Shown piece after piece: positions 26,201 through 33,653 of a stretch of DNA of 45,228 bases. Where the stretch lies: positions 1 through 45,228 of the forward strand of contig SKKM01000023.1 in the NCBI GenBank assembly GCA_007121485.1, read 5' to 3'. The position numbers were made by a program, and so were the translations under genes. The notes under the pieces were generated by a model that saw only the letters and a program-made list of their open reading frames with translations, had not been told where the DNA came from and did not search any database. Within the stretch, counting starts at the first letter, position 1; every line of letters begins with the position of its first letter. This stretch comes from Wenzhouxiangella sp. (GTDB lineage Bacteria > Pseudomonadota > Gammaproteobacteria > Xanthomonadales > Wenzhouxiangellaceae).

Positions 26201-26306
26201 GCACGGATGTGGGCCGGGCAAAGTGCTGCTCGAACCAGCGGGCCAGAGGTGCGCTGAAGGGGATGGGTGGGCTGCTAGCCATGTGGCCGAGTCTGTGCCC
26301 GGCCAT
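23265..26306 (-). CDS. Lhr-family superfamily 2 helicase (Lhr-core type)
   Basis: ATP-dependent nucleic-acid helicase of the Lhr family, linked to DNA or RNA repair. In 1013 residues: Walker A AGTGQGKT (53-60), Walker B VVVDELH (165-171), SATARP as motif III, a second RecA domain with CNTRAQVERV, VVCSASLELGIDIG and QRAGRSGHGPGRRPRIHLFP, then the winged-helix and beta-barrel region typical of Lhr (EWFDYGLVDADSGQELGRLD onward). It is shorter than E. coli Lhr (1538 residues), matching forms without the C-terminal extension. ATG 26306 is used because AGG lies eight bases upstream; ATG 26282 is an alternative. No partner nuclease gene of the metallophosphoesterase type is adjacent. Confidence 0.9.
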   Translation of the reverse strand: MAGHRLGHMASSPPIPFSAPLARWFEQHFARPTSVQAAAWPRILAGEHCLISAGTGQGKTLAALMPLLDKRLGAGCAAPGEVVLYISPLRALAANLQAGLSELLDDLPWPQGSPRIAVRSADTPPAERRRQIRNPPDLLLTTPESLFVLLGSQGGRTLLRRVGAVVVDELHVYLGNKRGAHLALSLERLQHLRGRPGLQRIGLSATARPAALAARLLAGSGRPFRLVGGGRRQRIDLCIEQGDLPWLPQPDGQRWAYVLGRVADIVRQADRTLVFCNTRAQVERVALRLGERLGTDRVAAHHGSLGPAQRARVEDALRCGRVAVVVCSASLELGIDIGPLDRVCQIGPGVGINLIRQRAGRSGHGPGRRPRIHLFPLNLGDALDALALQDALGRHALERSRMPAASLDVLAQHVVGLLGDGFGNEADMLQLVRRAAPWAGFDAGRFGALLQMLHDGFVAGRETGRGPLLRLSAGRLQASEHALLLSRLNPGTLPEWFDYGLVDADSGQELGRLDEEFAFESGVGQAIQLGGESYRILAKGAQWIKVQRDPDIDEAAMPFWLGEGPGRSGLLSAYLRRRLGQAAAGRMPGEADLSVFVAGAREQLGALPDSRCIVLERFFDPGGDEHLVIHSVFGQRINRAWGLALRKRFCRNFNFELQAAVSDNAILISLGATHSFELAEVVGYLNARTLREVLVQAVLDTPQFALRMRWCANIALAVPRREPDGPVPPQLQRNQAENLIARVFPDQLACLENLAGPRRVPSHPLVQQALFDCLEDYMDTAGLERIYRDIEGGAIRIRTCDTETPSVLAQCAIHAPRHAYLDPAAAEERRTRAFESLARRPPVASRPELGRRTSILAHPDALERALLEWMYLPADLALQYQAQWAFAALRKQAAAVALWPDRQRCVWTHVDGLAVWLSVRPEARLEPRLPEGLRPAQRMDPDEALRRIALGAVRRLHHARPERIAMETGLGQSDIQCALAQLQHEGLLCARAAPGTFSERGPSGSPRIVTASV

Positions 26307-26322
26307 TCTCAGAACCTGAGAA

Positions 26323-26754
26323 TCAGCGCCCCGCGACGCGCTCCCAACGCGCCGAGATCAATTCCCAGTCGGCGTCGCTGTGGTGCCAGCCGGTGCTGAC
26401 CCGGTACCAGCTGCCCTGTTCCGGCAGCAGGCCGCTGCCGCCGGTCAGCACGGCCTGGAACGAGGCCTGCGCGCGGCCGTCCTCGAACAGTTCGACGTCG
26501 ATATCGAAAACACGCGCGCGAATGCGGTCGTGGGTGCGAAATTCGCGCATCAGCAGGAGCTGGACGGCACGTCGGTCGAGATCCCAGGTCTCGGCGCTGA
26601 AATCTTCCGCCAGCGGCGCCATGAAGGCCCGCTGGTTGGCCTCGGCCAGGGCCGAGGTCATCGAGTCGATGTGCTGCCGGATCCGGGTCTCGTCATCCGG
26701 CCTGGCGCAGGCCGCCAGGACGACGACCAGCGCGGCGAGCAACAGGACGCGCAT
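26323..26754 (-). CDS. Small lipoprotein with NTF2/SnoaL-like fold
   Basis: A 143-residue protein with a lipoprotein signal: MRVLLLAALVVVLAAC with lipobox LAAC and Cys16 as the lipid-bearing residue. The mature part (DETRIRQHIDSMTSALAEAN..., WHHSDADWELISARWERV) has the helix-then-sheet pattern of NTF2-like proteins, which often bind small molecules or protein partners; I see no catalytic signature. The start ATG shares one base with the stop of the GCS2-CBS gene (TGATG), so it is translationally coupled to it. The function is unknown, and the pairing suggests a shared process. Confidence 0.72.
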   Translation of the reverse strand: MRVLLLAALVVVLAACARPDDETRIRQHIDSMTSALAEANQRAFMAPLAEDFSAETWDLDRRAVQLLLMREFRTHDRIRARVFDIDVELFEDGRAQASFQAVLTGGSGLLPEQGSWYRVSTGWHHSDADWELISARWERVAGR

Positions 26755-28673
26755 CAGGCCTTCTCGGCCAGATACGACTCCAGCAGGCGGCCGGCGACGC
26801 CGACCAGGTCATGCTCGGTGACCAGGCCCAGCAGCTTGCGCTCTTCGTCCACCACAGGCAGACAGCTGAGGCGTTTTTCCCGCATCAGGCGGATGGCCTC
26901 GACGGTCGGCGTATCGGGGCTGACCGCGACCGGCTCGGAGTGCATGATGTCGCGCACGGTGACTGGCGAGGCAGCCCCCGAACCGCGTGCGATCAGGCGC
27001 AGTAGCTGGCGATGCGACACCAGGCCCAGCAGCTGGCCGGAGTCGTCCTCGACCGGCACATGGCGCACGTAGCGCCATTCCATCAGGGAAGCGGCGAAAT
27101 CCACGATGTCGTCCGGCCTGACCGTGAACAGGTCGGTCGCCATGAACTGGCCGACGGTACGATAGCTTTCGCGCCAGTCCTGGGTGGGACAGAATTCCGC
27201 CAGCGTCCACTCGCTGATCGGCAAGCCGGACTGTTGCTGCTCGATCATGCTGTCGGTCAAGGCCCTGAGACACTCGTGGGTGCTGGCCGCGCCGCGCATG
27301 CGCTCCAGCGACTCCAGCTGCCAGCGCGCGCCGGTGCGGCGACGTTCGACCCGCGCCCGGATCACGCCCAGGTAGCGATCGATATCGTCCGCATCGATGC
27401 CGGCCTCTTCCAGGCCCTGCCGGGCCAGCGGCAGCAGTTTGTCGAGGATCAACTGCTGCGCGGTCATCTGCTCTTCGTCGAACCAGATCATCTGGGCCCG
27501 CAGCCCCTCCCGCGCGGCGGCCAGGAAATTGGCCTTGACGTCGCCGAAATTGAAATGTTCGCGGATGTCGTCGACCGAGCGCGACAGCTGCGCCATCATG
27601 CCGAAGAAGAAGGCCGCGTTGGCCACTTCGTCCAGCACGCTGGGTCCGGAAGGGATGACGCGGTTCTCGATCCGCAGATGCGGCTTGCCGTTGCCGGAGA
27701 TGCCGTAGCAGGCACGGTTCCAGCGGTATACCGTGCCGTTGTGCAGGCGCAGCGCGTTCAGGCGCGGCACCTCGCCGCGCGCGACCATGCCGATCGGGTC
27801 GTCCTCGAACTCGGTGGTCAGGATGACGCGGAAGCGGGCGATGTCTTCCTTGAAGATCTCGATGACCGACTCCTCCACCCACTGATCGCCGAAGTGCACG
27901 CGCGGCTTGTGGCCGCGGGCCGCATGGGCCTCGGACCGGGCATCGATGGAGTGCTCGAAGACCGCGATGCGGCTCTCGTGCCACAGGCGCTTGCCGAGCA
28001 GGATGGGGGAATTGACGCAGGCGGCCAGCAGCGGCCCGGTCACCGCCTGGGCGATGTTGTACAGGTGGGCGAACTCGTCGGCGTCGACCTGGAAGTGAAC
28101 CTGGAAACTGGTGTTGCAGGCTTCCAGCATCAGGTTGTCGTGGTTGAAGCTCAGTTGGTCGATGCCCTTGATCGAAATCCGAAAATGCGATCCGCGCAGG
28201 CGCAGCAGGGCCTCGTTCAAGGCAAAATAGCGCGCCACCGGGACCATCGCATCGAGGCTGAGATGGTCCTTGGTCAGCGTCGGCAGGATGCCGACCAGGG
28301 CGATCCGGCTGCCCACCTCGTCGGCCGCTTCCCGCCCCACCTGAAGGAGTTCGCTGGCCTCGGCCTCGAGCTTGCGCAGGCAGTCGCCGCCCAGTTCCAG
28401 CGGCGACAGATTGGCTTCGAGGTTGAACAGGCCCAGCTCATGGGTGAAGCGCGGGTCGTCGATGCGGTCGAGGACCTGCATGGCCGACAGGGCCGGACGG
28501 TTGGCCTGATCGACCAGGAACATCTCCTGCTCGGCGCCGATGCGCCGGATCCCGGCCTCGAACATGCCGGCCGTATGCATGTCCTCCAGCGCCCGGACCT
28601 CGTTGAGCAGCGCCTTCATGAAGGCTCTTCTCAGGCCTTCATCACTGGAGTGCTGTACGTTCTGTTCGCCCAT
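26754..28673 (-). CDS. GCS2-type carboxylate-amine ligase fused to a CBS domain pair
   Basis: The N-terminal part (about 35-440) is a glutamate-cysteine ligase family 2 domain: IGAEQEMFLVD, the acidic HELGLFNLEANLSPLELG, RGSHFRISIKG, SFQVHFQVDADEF and RIENRVIPSGPSVLDEV keep the general ATP-grasp-like GCS2 plan. The C-terminus has two CBS domains (about 505-565 and 571-630), which typically bind adenine nucleotides. The whole is 639 residues from ATG 28673; a TTG seven codons earlier is less likely. The true substrate is unknown; a glutamate-amine ligase sensitive to energy charge is an inference. It heads a run with the lipoprotein and, 16 bases further, the Lhr-type helicase. Confidence 0.82.
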   Translation of the reverse strand: MGEQNVQHSSDEGLRRAFMKALLNEVRALEDMHTAGMFEAGIRRIGAEQEMFLVDQANRPALSAMQVLDRIDDPRFTHELGLFNLEANLSPLELGGDCLRKLEAEASELLQVGREAADEVGSRIALVGILPTLTKDHLSLDAMVPVARYFALNEALLRLRGSHFRISIKGIDQLSFNHDNLMLEACNTSFQVHFQVDADEFAHLYNIAQAVTGPLLAACVNSPILLGKRLWHESRIAVFEHSIDARSEAHAARGHKPRVHFGDQWVEESVIEIFKEDIARFRVILTTEFEDDPIGMVARGEVPRLNALRLHNGTVYRWNRACYGISGNGKPHLRIENRVIPSGPSVLDEVANAAFFFGMMAQLSRSVDDIREHFNFGDVKANFLAAAREGLRAQMIWFDEEQMTAQQLILDKLLPLARQGLEEAGIDADDIDRYLGVIRARVERRRTGARWQLESLERMRGAASTHECLRALTDSMIEQQQSGLPISEWTLAEFCPTQDWRESYRTVGQFMATDLFTVRPDDIVDFAASLMEWRYVRHVPVEDDSGQLLGLVSHRQLLRLIARGSGAASPVTVRDIMHSEPVAVSPDTPTVEAIRLMREKRLSCLPVVDEERKLLGLVTEHDLVGVAGRLLESYLAEKA

Positions 28674-28700
28674 GATCAAGCCCGGTGGCGCCAATGCGCG

Positions 28701-28729
28701 ATGATATACCCTGCCATGGCCGGGGGCAA
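28701..28729 (-). promoter_or_regulatory. Promoter of the GCS2-CBS gene
   Basis: On the minus strand TTGCCC (28729-28724) and TATCAT (28706-28701) are 17 bp apart, a good sigma-70 pattern. Predicted start is near 28694, giving a leader of about 20 bases before ATG 28673. Confidence 0.5.
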
Positions 28730-28778
28730 ACCGACCCGGCGTCCAGCAGGCACAGGTGACGGTCGAACCCGAAATCCG

Positions 28779-28806
28779 TTTCCGATGTCTATGTCTTGGT
28801 TACACT
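28779..28806 (+). promoter_or_regulatory. Tentative fadD promoter
   Basis: TACACT at 28801-28806 with TTTCCG at 28779-28784 (16-bp spacer) is a plausible but weak sigma-70 match, with about 70 bases of leader before fadD. No clear FadR or PsrA operator was seen. Confidence 0.3.
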
Positions 28807-28881
28807 TGCCTGAGCTTGCCACGCTGTGCCAAGCTTAGAGTTTGGCTGCATTCGATTCCATAACAAAAGCAGGGTAGACCA

Positions 28882-30567
28882 ATGACCGAGCATGTTTGGC
28901 TTTCCGAGTATCCCGAGGGTGTGCCGGCCCAGATCGATCTAGACGAGTTTTCCTCCATCGTCGACGTCATCGATCGCAGCTGCAAGGATTTCTCCAGCAA
29001 CGTCGCCTACGTCAATTTCGGCAAGGAACTGAGTTACGCCGAGGTGGACCGCCTGAGCACCGCATTCGGCGCCTACCTGCAGTCGATCGGCCTCAAGCCG
29101 GGCGACCGCATCGCCATCATGATGCCCAACGTGCTGCAGTATCCGATCGCCGTGTTCGGGGCCTTGCGTGCCGGGCTGGTGGTGGTCAACACCAATCCGC
29201 TCTACACCGCCCGCGAGCTCAAGCATCAGCTCAAGGATTCGGGCGCGCGCGCCATCCTGATCATGGAAAATTTCGCCAACGTGCTGGAGGCCGTGATCGA
29301 CGATACCGACGTCGAACACGTGTTCCTGACCTCCATCGGCGAAATGGTCGGCTTCCCCAAGGGCGCCATCATGGATTTCGTGCTGCGGCGCATCAAGAAG
29401 ATGGTGCCGAGCTACAGCCTGCCGCAGGCGGTACGCTTCAAAAAGACCCTCGCCGACGGTGCCGGCAAGACCCTCAAGCCGGTCAAGCTGACCCACGAGG
29501 ACCTGGCCTTCCTGCAGTACACCGGGGGCACCACCGGGGTGTCCAAGGGCGCCATGCTGACACACGGCAATATGGTCGCCAACATGCAGCAGTCCTCGGC
29601 CTGGCTGGGCAACAACATCGAGCCCGGCAAGGAAGTGATCATCACCGCCCTGCCCCTCTATCACATCTTCGCCTTGACCGCCAATTGCTTCGTGTTCCTC
29701 AAGTTCGGCGGACGCAATGTGCTGATCACCAACCCACGCGATATGCCCGGATTCGTCAAGGAATTGTCCAAGGAGAAGTTCACCGCCATCACCGGCGTCA
29801 ACACCTTGTTCAACGGACTGCTCAACACGCCAGGCTTTGAAAACCTCGACTTTTCCAACTTGCGCCTGACCCTGGGGGGCGGCATGGCGGTGCAGCGCGC
29901 CGTCGCCGACCGCTGGAAGTCGGCGACCGGCGTGACCCTGGTCGAGGCCTACGGTTTGACCGAAACCTCGCCGGCGGCCTGCATCAATCCCATGGACCTG
30001 GCCGACTACAACGGCGCCATCGGACTGCCGATCTCCTCAACGGAATGTCGCGTCATCGACAGCGACGGCAAGGCCGTCGATGTCGACGAAACCGGCGAAC
30101 TGTGCGTCAAGGGCCCGCAGGTGATGAAAGGTTACTGGAACCGGCCGGAAGAGACCGCCAAGGTGCTCGACGATGAAGGCTGGCTGAAGACCGGCGACAT
30201 GGCCCGCATGGACGCCAAGGGCTATTTCTACATCGTCGACCGCAAGAAGGACATGATCCTGGTCTCTGGCTTCAACGTCTACCCGAACGAAATCGAGGAC
30301 GTCATCGCCGCCCACCCCAAGGTGCTCGAGGTGGGCGCCATCGGGGTTCCCGACGAGAAATCGGGGGAAGTGGTCAAGGCCGTGGTGGTGCGCAAGGACG
30401 ACAGTCTGACGGTGAAGGAACTGCGCGACTACTGCCGCAACGAACTGACCGGCTACAAGGTGCCCAAGTTCGTCGAGTTCGTGGACGAGTTGCCGAAGAC
30501 CAACGTCGGCAAGATTCTGCGGCGCGAACTGCGTGACCAGTTCGGCGAGGCCAGGAGCTCGGATTGA
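28882..30567 (+). CDS. fadD: Long-chain fatty acid-CoA ligase
   Basis: Activates fatty acids to acyl-CoA with ATP through an acyl-adenylate, the entry step to beta-oxidation. The 561 residues match FadD. Adenylation motifs: YTGGTTGVSKG at 213-223 (phosphate loop), YGLTETSP, GWLKTGDMARMD, and the C-terminal hinge and catalytic lysine region RKKDMILVSGFNVYPNEIED and NVGKILRREL. ATG 28882 has AGGG at nine bases. Monocistronic here, between the divergent GCS2-CBS gene and the convergent dinB. It may feed the FadB/FadJ-like enzyme at the right end of the window, 13 kb away. Confidence 0.95.
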   Translation: MTEHVWLSEYPEGVPAQIDLDEFSSIVDVIDRSCKDFSSNVAYVNFGKELSYAEVDRLSTAFGAYLQSIGLKPGDRIAIMMPNVLQYPIAVFGALRAGLVVVNTNPLYTARELKHQLKDSGARAILIMENFANVLEAVIDDTDVEHVFLTSIGEMVGFPKGAIMDFVLRRIKKMVPSYSLPQAVRFKKTLADGAGKTLKPVKLTHEDLAFLQYTGGTTGVSKGAMLTHGNMVANMQQSSAWLGNNIEPGKEVIITALPLYHIFALTANCFVFLKFGGRNVLITNPRDMPGFVKELSKEKFTAITGVNTLFNGLLNTPGFENLDFSNLRLTLGGGMAVQRAVADRWKSATGVTLVEAYGLTETSPAACINPMDLADYNGAIGLPISSTECRVIDSDGKAVDVDETGELCVKGPQVMKGYWNRPEETAKVLDDEGWLKTGDMARMDAKGYFYIVDRKKDMILVSGFNVYPNEIEDVIAAHPKVLEVGAIGVPDEKSGEVVKAVVVRKDDSLTVKELRDYCRNELTGYKVPKFVEFVDELPKTNVGKILRRELRDQFGEARSSD

Positions 30568-30590
30568 GGAGCCGTCAGGCGACTCAATCC
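30561..30590. terminator. Symmetric hairpin holding both stop codons of fadD and dinB
   Basis: GGATTGAG (30561-30568) and CTCAATCC (30583-30590) form a perfect 8-bp outer stem. Inside, GCC (30571-30573) and GGC (30578-30580) form a second stem with loop GTCA, and the 2x2 internal loop is GA against GA on the plus strand. The fadD TGA (30565-30567) and dinB stop (30584-30586) lie in opposite arms. The position suggests a bidirectional terminator or 3'-end stabiliser; there is no T-tract on either strand. Confidence 0.55.
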
Positions 30591-31642
30591 AGCACCCTGT
30601 CGGTGTCGGGGCTGGCGGTCAGTCCCGACACCCCGACCCCGATCAGGCGCACCGAAAAGCCTTTGCGCCAATCCGCCCAGCGCTGCAGCAGCGACCAGGC
30701 CGTAGCGGCGATCAGGCCTGCCGAGCGCGTGTAACCCGGCAGCGACTCGCTGCGGGTGATGGTTGAAAACCCCGTCGAGCGCAGTTTCAACACCACCGTG
30801 CGCGCGTACAGCGCGCGCGAGCTGAGTTTTTCGGCAACCTGCTCCGACTGGCGCTGGATCAGCGGCCTGAGTTCTTCGATCGAGTGCACGTCCTGGCCCA
30901 GGGTGTTCTCCTGGCTGATCGAGCGTCGCAGGCGGCCGGAACGGACCGGGCTGTCGTCGATTCCCCGGGCTCGCCGGAGCAGGTCTCCCGCATGCGCGCC
31001 GAACAGGGCGGTCAGCACATCCGGCGCCGTCTTGCGCAACTGTCCGATGGTCAGTATGCCGGCGTCATTCAGGCGCTGGGCGCTGCGCTGGCCGACGCCG
31101 GGCAGGCGCCGAACCGGCAACGGGTCGATGAAGGAGGCCACGCGCTGGTGCGGGATCAGGACCAGACCGTCCGGCTTGTCGTAGTCCGAGGCCAGTTTCG
31201 CCAGAAGCTTGTTTTCGGCCATGCCGACCGAAGCCGTGAGCCCGATCTCCGAGGCGATCGCCTGCTTCAGCCGCCGGCCCAGCGCGTTGAGCGCCGGCTC
31301 GTCGTGGACCGTGGCGCTGACGTCCAGGTAGGCCTCATCCAGGCTCAGGCCTTCGACGAGGTCGCTGACCTCGTGGAAAATGGCAAAAATCTGCGCGGAC
31401 ACCTCGCGGTAGCGCTCGAAGCGCGCCGGACGGAAAACGCCGTGCGGACAGAGTCGACGCGCCCGCGCCGCCGGCATGGCCGAACGCACGCCGTACTGGC
31501 GCGCCTCGTAGCTCGCGGCGGCAACCACGCCGCGCGCCGAGCGGCCGCCGACCATCACCGGCCGGCCGCGCAGGCTCGGCTCATCGAGCTGCTCGACGCT
31601 GGCGTAGAAGGCGTCCATGTCGACGTGGATGATGGCGCGCAT
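30584..31642 (-). CDS. dinB: DNA polymerase IV (Y family)
   Basis: Error-prone translesion polymerase. The 352 residues match DinB. HVDMDAFYASVEQ near the N-terminus and LSLDEAYLDVS near 100 carry the metal-binding carboxylates, and LPVRRLPGVGQRSAQRLNDA is the helix-hairpin-helix. ATG 31642 (MRAIIHVDMDAF) is used; a GTG seven codons earlier is possible. I saw no CTGT-N8-ACAG LexA box in the 85 bases before it, so SOS control through a standard LexA site is not supported. The C-terminus shows no clear QLxLF-like clamp motif: it ends VSGLTASPDTDRVLD. It lies after pilZ, where tatD often stands in related clusters. Confidence 0.94.
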   Translation of the reverse strand: MRAIIHVDMDAFYASVEQLDEPSLRGRPVMVGGRSARGVVAAASYEARQYGVRSAMPAARARRLCPHGVFRPARFERYREVSAQIFAIFHEVSDLVEGLSLDEAYLDVSATVHDEPALNALGRRLKQAIASEIGLTASVGMAENKLLAKLASDYDKPDGLVLIPHQRVASFIDPLPVRRLPGVGQRSAQRLNDAGILTIGQLRKTAPDVLTALFGAHAGDLLRRARGIDDSPVRSGRLRRSISQENTLGQDVHSIEELRPLIQRQSEQVAEKLSSRALYARTVVLKLRSTGFSTITRSESLPGYTRSAGLIAATAWSLLQRWADWRKGFSVRLIGVGVSGLTASPDTDRVLD

Positions 31643-31727
31643 GCTCAGACGCCGCTGGACCACCGCAGGTCGCGGCTCGCCTCCGGCCGCGTGCAGGAAA
31701 CCGGATTGCCCCGCTCAGGGCGCTCGA

Positions 31728-32066
31728 TCAAATGGTCCGGGTCGGTTTTTCGCTTTCCAGCATTCCGGCCAGCAGGGACACGATGGCGGTCTGCGCCTGC
31801 TGCCCTTCGGCGCTGTCGGCGAACTGGATGCCCACGCCGCTGTTGCCGCCGCGCTGGCTGCCCGGGGGAGTGATCCAGGCAACCTTGCCCGGGATGGCGA
31901 TGCGCTCCTCGCCCATCAGGCTGAGCAGAATCAGCACCTCGTCGCCCAGGGTAAAGCTCTTGCGCGTGGGCACGAACAGCCCGCCGTTGATCATGAACGG
32001 CATGTAGGCGGCGTACAACTCCTGCTTGTTCTCGATGTTGTAGGACAGTATCCCTTTCTGCGCCAT
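31728..32066 (-). CDS. pilZ: PilZ domain protein (type IV pilus PilZ class)
   Basis: A 112-residue PilZ-fold protein located behind holB, as pilZ is in Pseudomonas and Xanthomonas, where it is needed for type IV pilus formation through contacts with PilB and FimX. The start MAQKGILSYNIENKQELYAAYM and the GGLFVPTRKSFTLGDEVLIL and GVGIQF blocks fit that class. The c-di-GMP motif RxxxR and a proper D/NxSxxG are missing, as in PilZ itself, so it probably does not bind c-di-GMP. The gene begins four bases after the holB stop. No other pilus genes lie in the window. Confidence 0.9.
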   Translation of the reverse strand: MAQKGILSYNIENKQELYAAYMPFMINGGLFVPTRKSFTLGDEVLILLSLMGEERIAIPGKVAWITPPGSQRGGNSGVGIQFADSAEGQQAQTAIVSLLAGMLESEKPTRTI

Positions 32067-32070
32067 GCAA

Positions 32071-33030
32071 TCACCCGTCAGCAGCGAAGATCGATTGCCA
32101 TTCTAGCAGCCATTTGCCGAACAGCAGATCAGCGCGGATTGCCGTATCCGCAAGGCTCCGGCCTTCGAGCGCACCCTGCCAGGCCCGCGCCAGATCGGCA
32201 TCGCCGGCATGCGCCGGCAGTTCGGCGCCTCCGGAGCCTGACACCAGGCCCATCCTGCCGCCCATCCAGTGCCTGACCCAGTGAGCGATCCAGTCCCAGC
32301 TTTCCCTGGAACGCGCCGACCAGGCCTCAGCCGTGCCCGCCGGCACCGGCCGGCCGGCCGCCAGATCGACCAGGATCCGCCGCACGTCCAGACCGAAGGA
32401 AAGCCCTTCTCCCTGCACCAGCTCCAGCGCCTTGAGCGGCGCATCACCGCACAGGTCCAGGGCCAGCTCGAGGCGGTCGAGATCCTGCTCCGGGCATTGG
32501 GCCCTCAGCCAGCCCAGCGCCTCGTCTCGGCGTGGCGGGCGCAGGGCCAGCTTCTGGCAGCGGCTGCGCACGGTGGCCGGCAACAGGTCCGGCCGGTCGG
32601 TGACCAGCACCAGCCACGACTTGGCCGAAGGCTCTTCCAGCGTCTTGAGCAAGGCGTTGGCGGCGTTGTTGTTCATGCGGTCGGCCGGCTCGATCAGGCC
32701 GACCCGGTGCTGCCCGATGCTCGGCGTCAGCTGCAAGCCGCTGCACAGGTCGCGAACGATGTCGACGGTGATCTGCGTCTTGTCTTCCGGCACGGCGGCG
32801 ATGAACAGGTCCGGATGCGTGCCGGCTTCCAGCAACAGGCAGGAGCGGCAGGTCCCGCACGGGCGCTGGCCATCGGGCGCCAGGCACAGAATGCGCCCGA
32901 TCAGCCAGCGTGCCAGCTCGCGCTTGCCGATACCGGCCGGCCCGTGGAGCAGCGGCGCATGCCCCAGGCGCTGGGCGTCCAGCGCCTGGCCCAGCGCTTC
33001 CGACTCGGCAAGCAGCCAGGGCAGCCTCAT
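32071..33030 (-). CDS. holB: DNA polymerase III delta-prime subunit
   Basis: Clamp-loader subunit acting with delta and tau/gamma to open the beta clamp on DNA. The 319 residues contain a P-loop GPAGIGKRE (30-38) in which the final Ser/Thr is replaced by Arg, in line with the non-hydrolysing role of delta-prime. A four-cysteine zinc site is at Cys49, Cys58, Cys61 and Cys64 (CGTCRSC). The region ALLKTLEEPSAKSWLVLVTD and the arginine finger in PATVRSRCQKL are standard. It overlaps tmk by four bases and precedes pilZ by four, within the long fab-to-pilZ run. Confidence 0.94.
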   Translation of the reverse strand: MRLPWLLAESEALGQALDAQRLGHAPLLHGPAGIGKRELARWLIGRILCLAPDGQRPCGTCRSCLLLEAGTHPDLFIAAVPEDKTQITVDIVRDLCSGLQLTPSIGQHRVGLIEPADRMNNNAANALLKTLEEPSAKSWLVLVTDRPDLLPATVRSRCQKLALRPPRRDEALGWLRAQCPEQDLDRLELALDLCGDAPLKALELVQGEGLSFGLDVRRILVDLAAGRPVPAGTAEAWSARSRESWDWIAHWVRHWMGGRMGLVSGSGGAELPAHAGDADLARAWQGALEGRSLADTAIRADLLFGKWLLEWQSIFAADG

Positions 33031-33653
33031 GCCAGGCGGCGCTCCAGCGCCTCGATGACCTGTGCCTTGACCTGATCCATCTCCAGACTGGCGTCGATGA
33101 CAACGATCCGGTCAGGTTCCATTCGCGCCTGGGTCAGGTAGGCGGCGCGCACGCGTTCCAGGAATTCGCTCTTCAGGCGCTCGAAGCGGTCGGCATCACC
33201 GCCGCGGCCGGCGACCCGCCGCATGCCGACCGAGACGGGCACGTCCAGGAGCAGGGTCAGGTCGGGCTGCAGGTCCGGGTGCACCAGCGCGGCCAGGCGG
33301 TTGACCACCTGGATGCCCAGGCGCCGGCCGCCGCCCTGGTAGGCGCGGCTGGCGTCGGTAAAGCGGTCGCACAGCACGTCCTCGCCGCGCGCCAGGGCCG
33401 GCCGGATGATGCGGGCCAGGTTTTCGGCCCGCGCCGCGAACATCAGCAGCACCTCCGTCATCGGCTCGAGATCGCCGGTTTCAGGGTCAAGCAGCAGGCC
33501 TCGCACCTTCTCGGCCGCCGGGGTGCCACCCGGCTCGCGGCTGCGCACCACCCTGCGTCCGCGTCCGGTCAGCCACGCCTCCACCCAGGCCGCCGCGGTG
33601 GTCTTGCCGGCCCCCTCGCCGCCTTCCAGCGTGATGAAGCGCCCGCGGTTCAC
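33027..33653 (-). CDS. tmk: Thymidylate kinase
   Basis: Phosphorylates dTMP to dTDP with ATP, feeding dTTP synthesis. The 208 residues are normal in length. Visible motifs are the P-loop GGEGAGKTT (11-19), the REPGG substrate motif around 39-43, and DRFTDASRAYQGGGR with the conserved DR(F/Y). The start is GTG at 33653, whose bases overlap the mltG stop as GTGA; the end overlaps holB. Both overlaps suggest coupled translation, as in the E. coli mltG-tmk-holB order. Confidence 0.96.
   Translation of the reverse strand: MNRGRFITLEGGEGAGKTTAAAWVEAWLTGRGRRVVRSREPGGTPAAEKVRGLLLDPETGDLEPMTEVLLMFAARAENLARIIRPALARGEDVLCDRFTDASRAYQGGGRRLGIQVVNRLAALVHPDLQPDLTLLLDVPVSVGMRRVAGRGGDADRFERLKSEFLERVRAAYLTQARMEPDRIVVIDASLEMDQVKAQVIEALERRLA

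Noticed and set aside
31643..31727. LexA operator before dinB
   Set aside because: No CTGT-N8-ACAG or close variant is present in the 85-bp gap.
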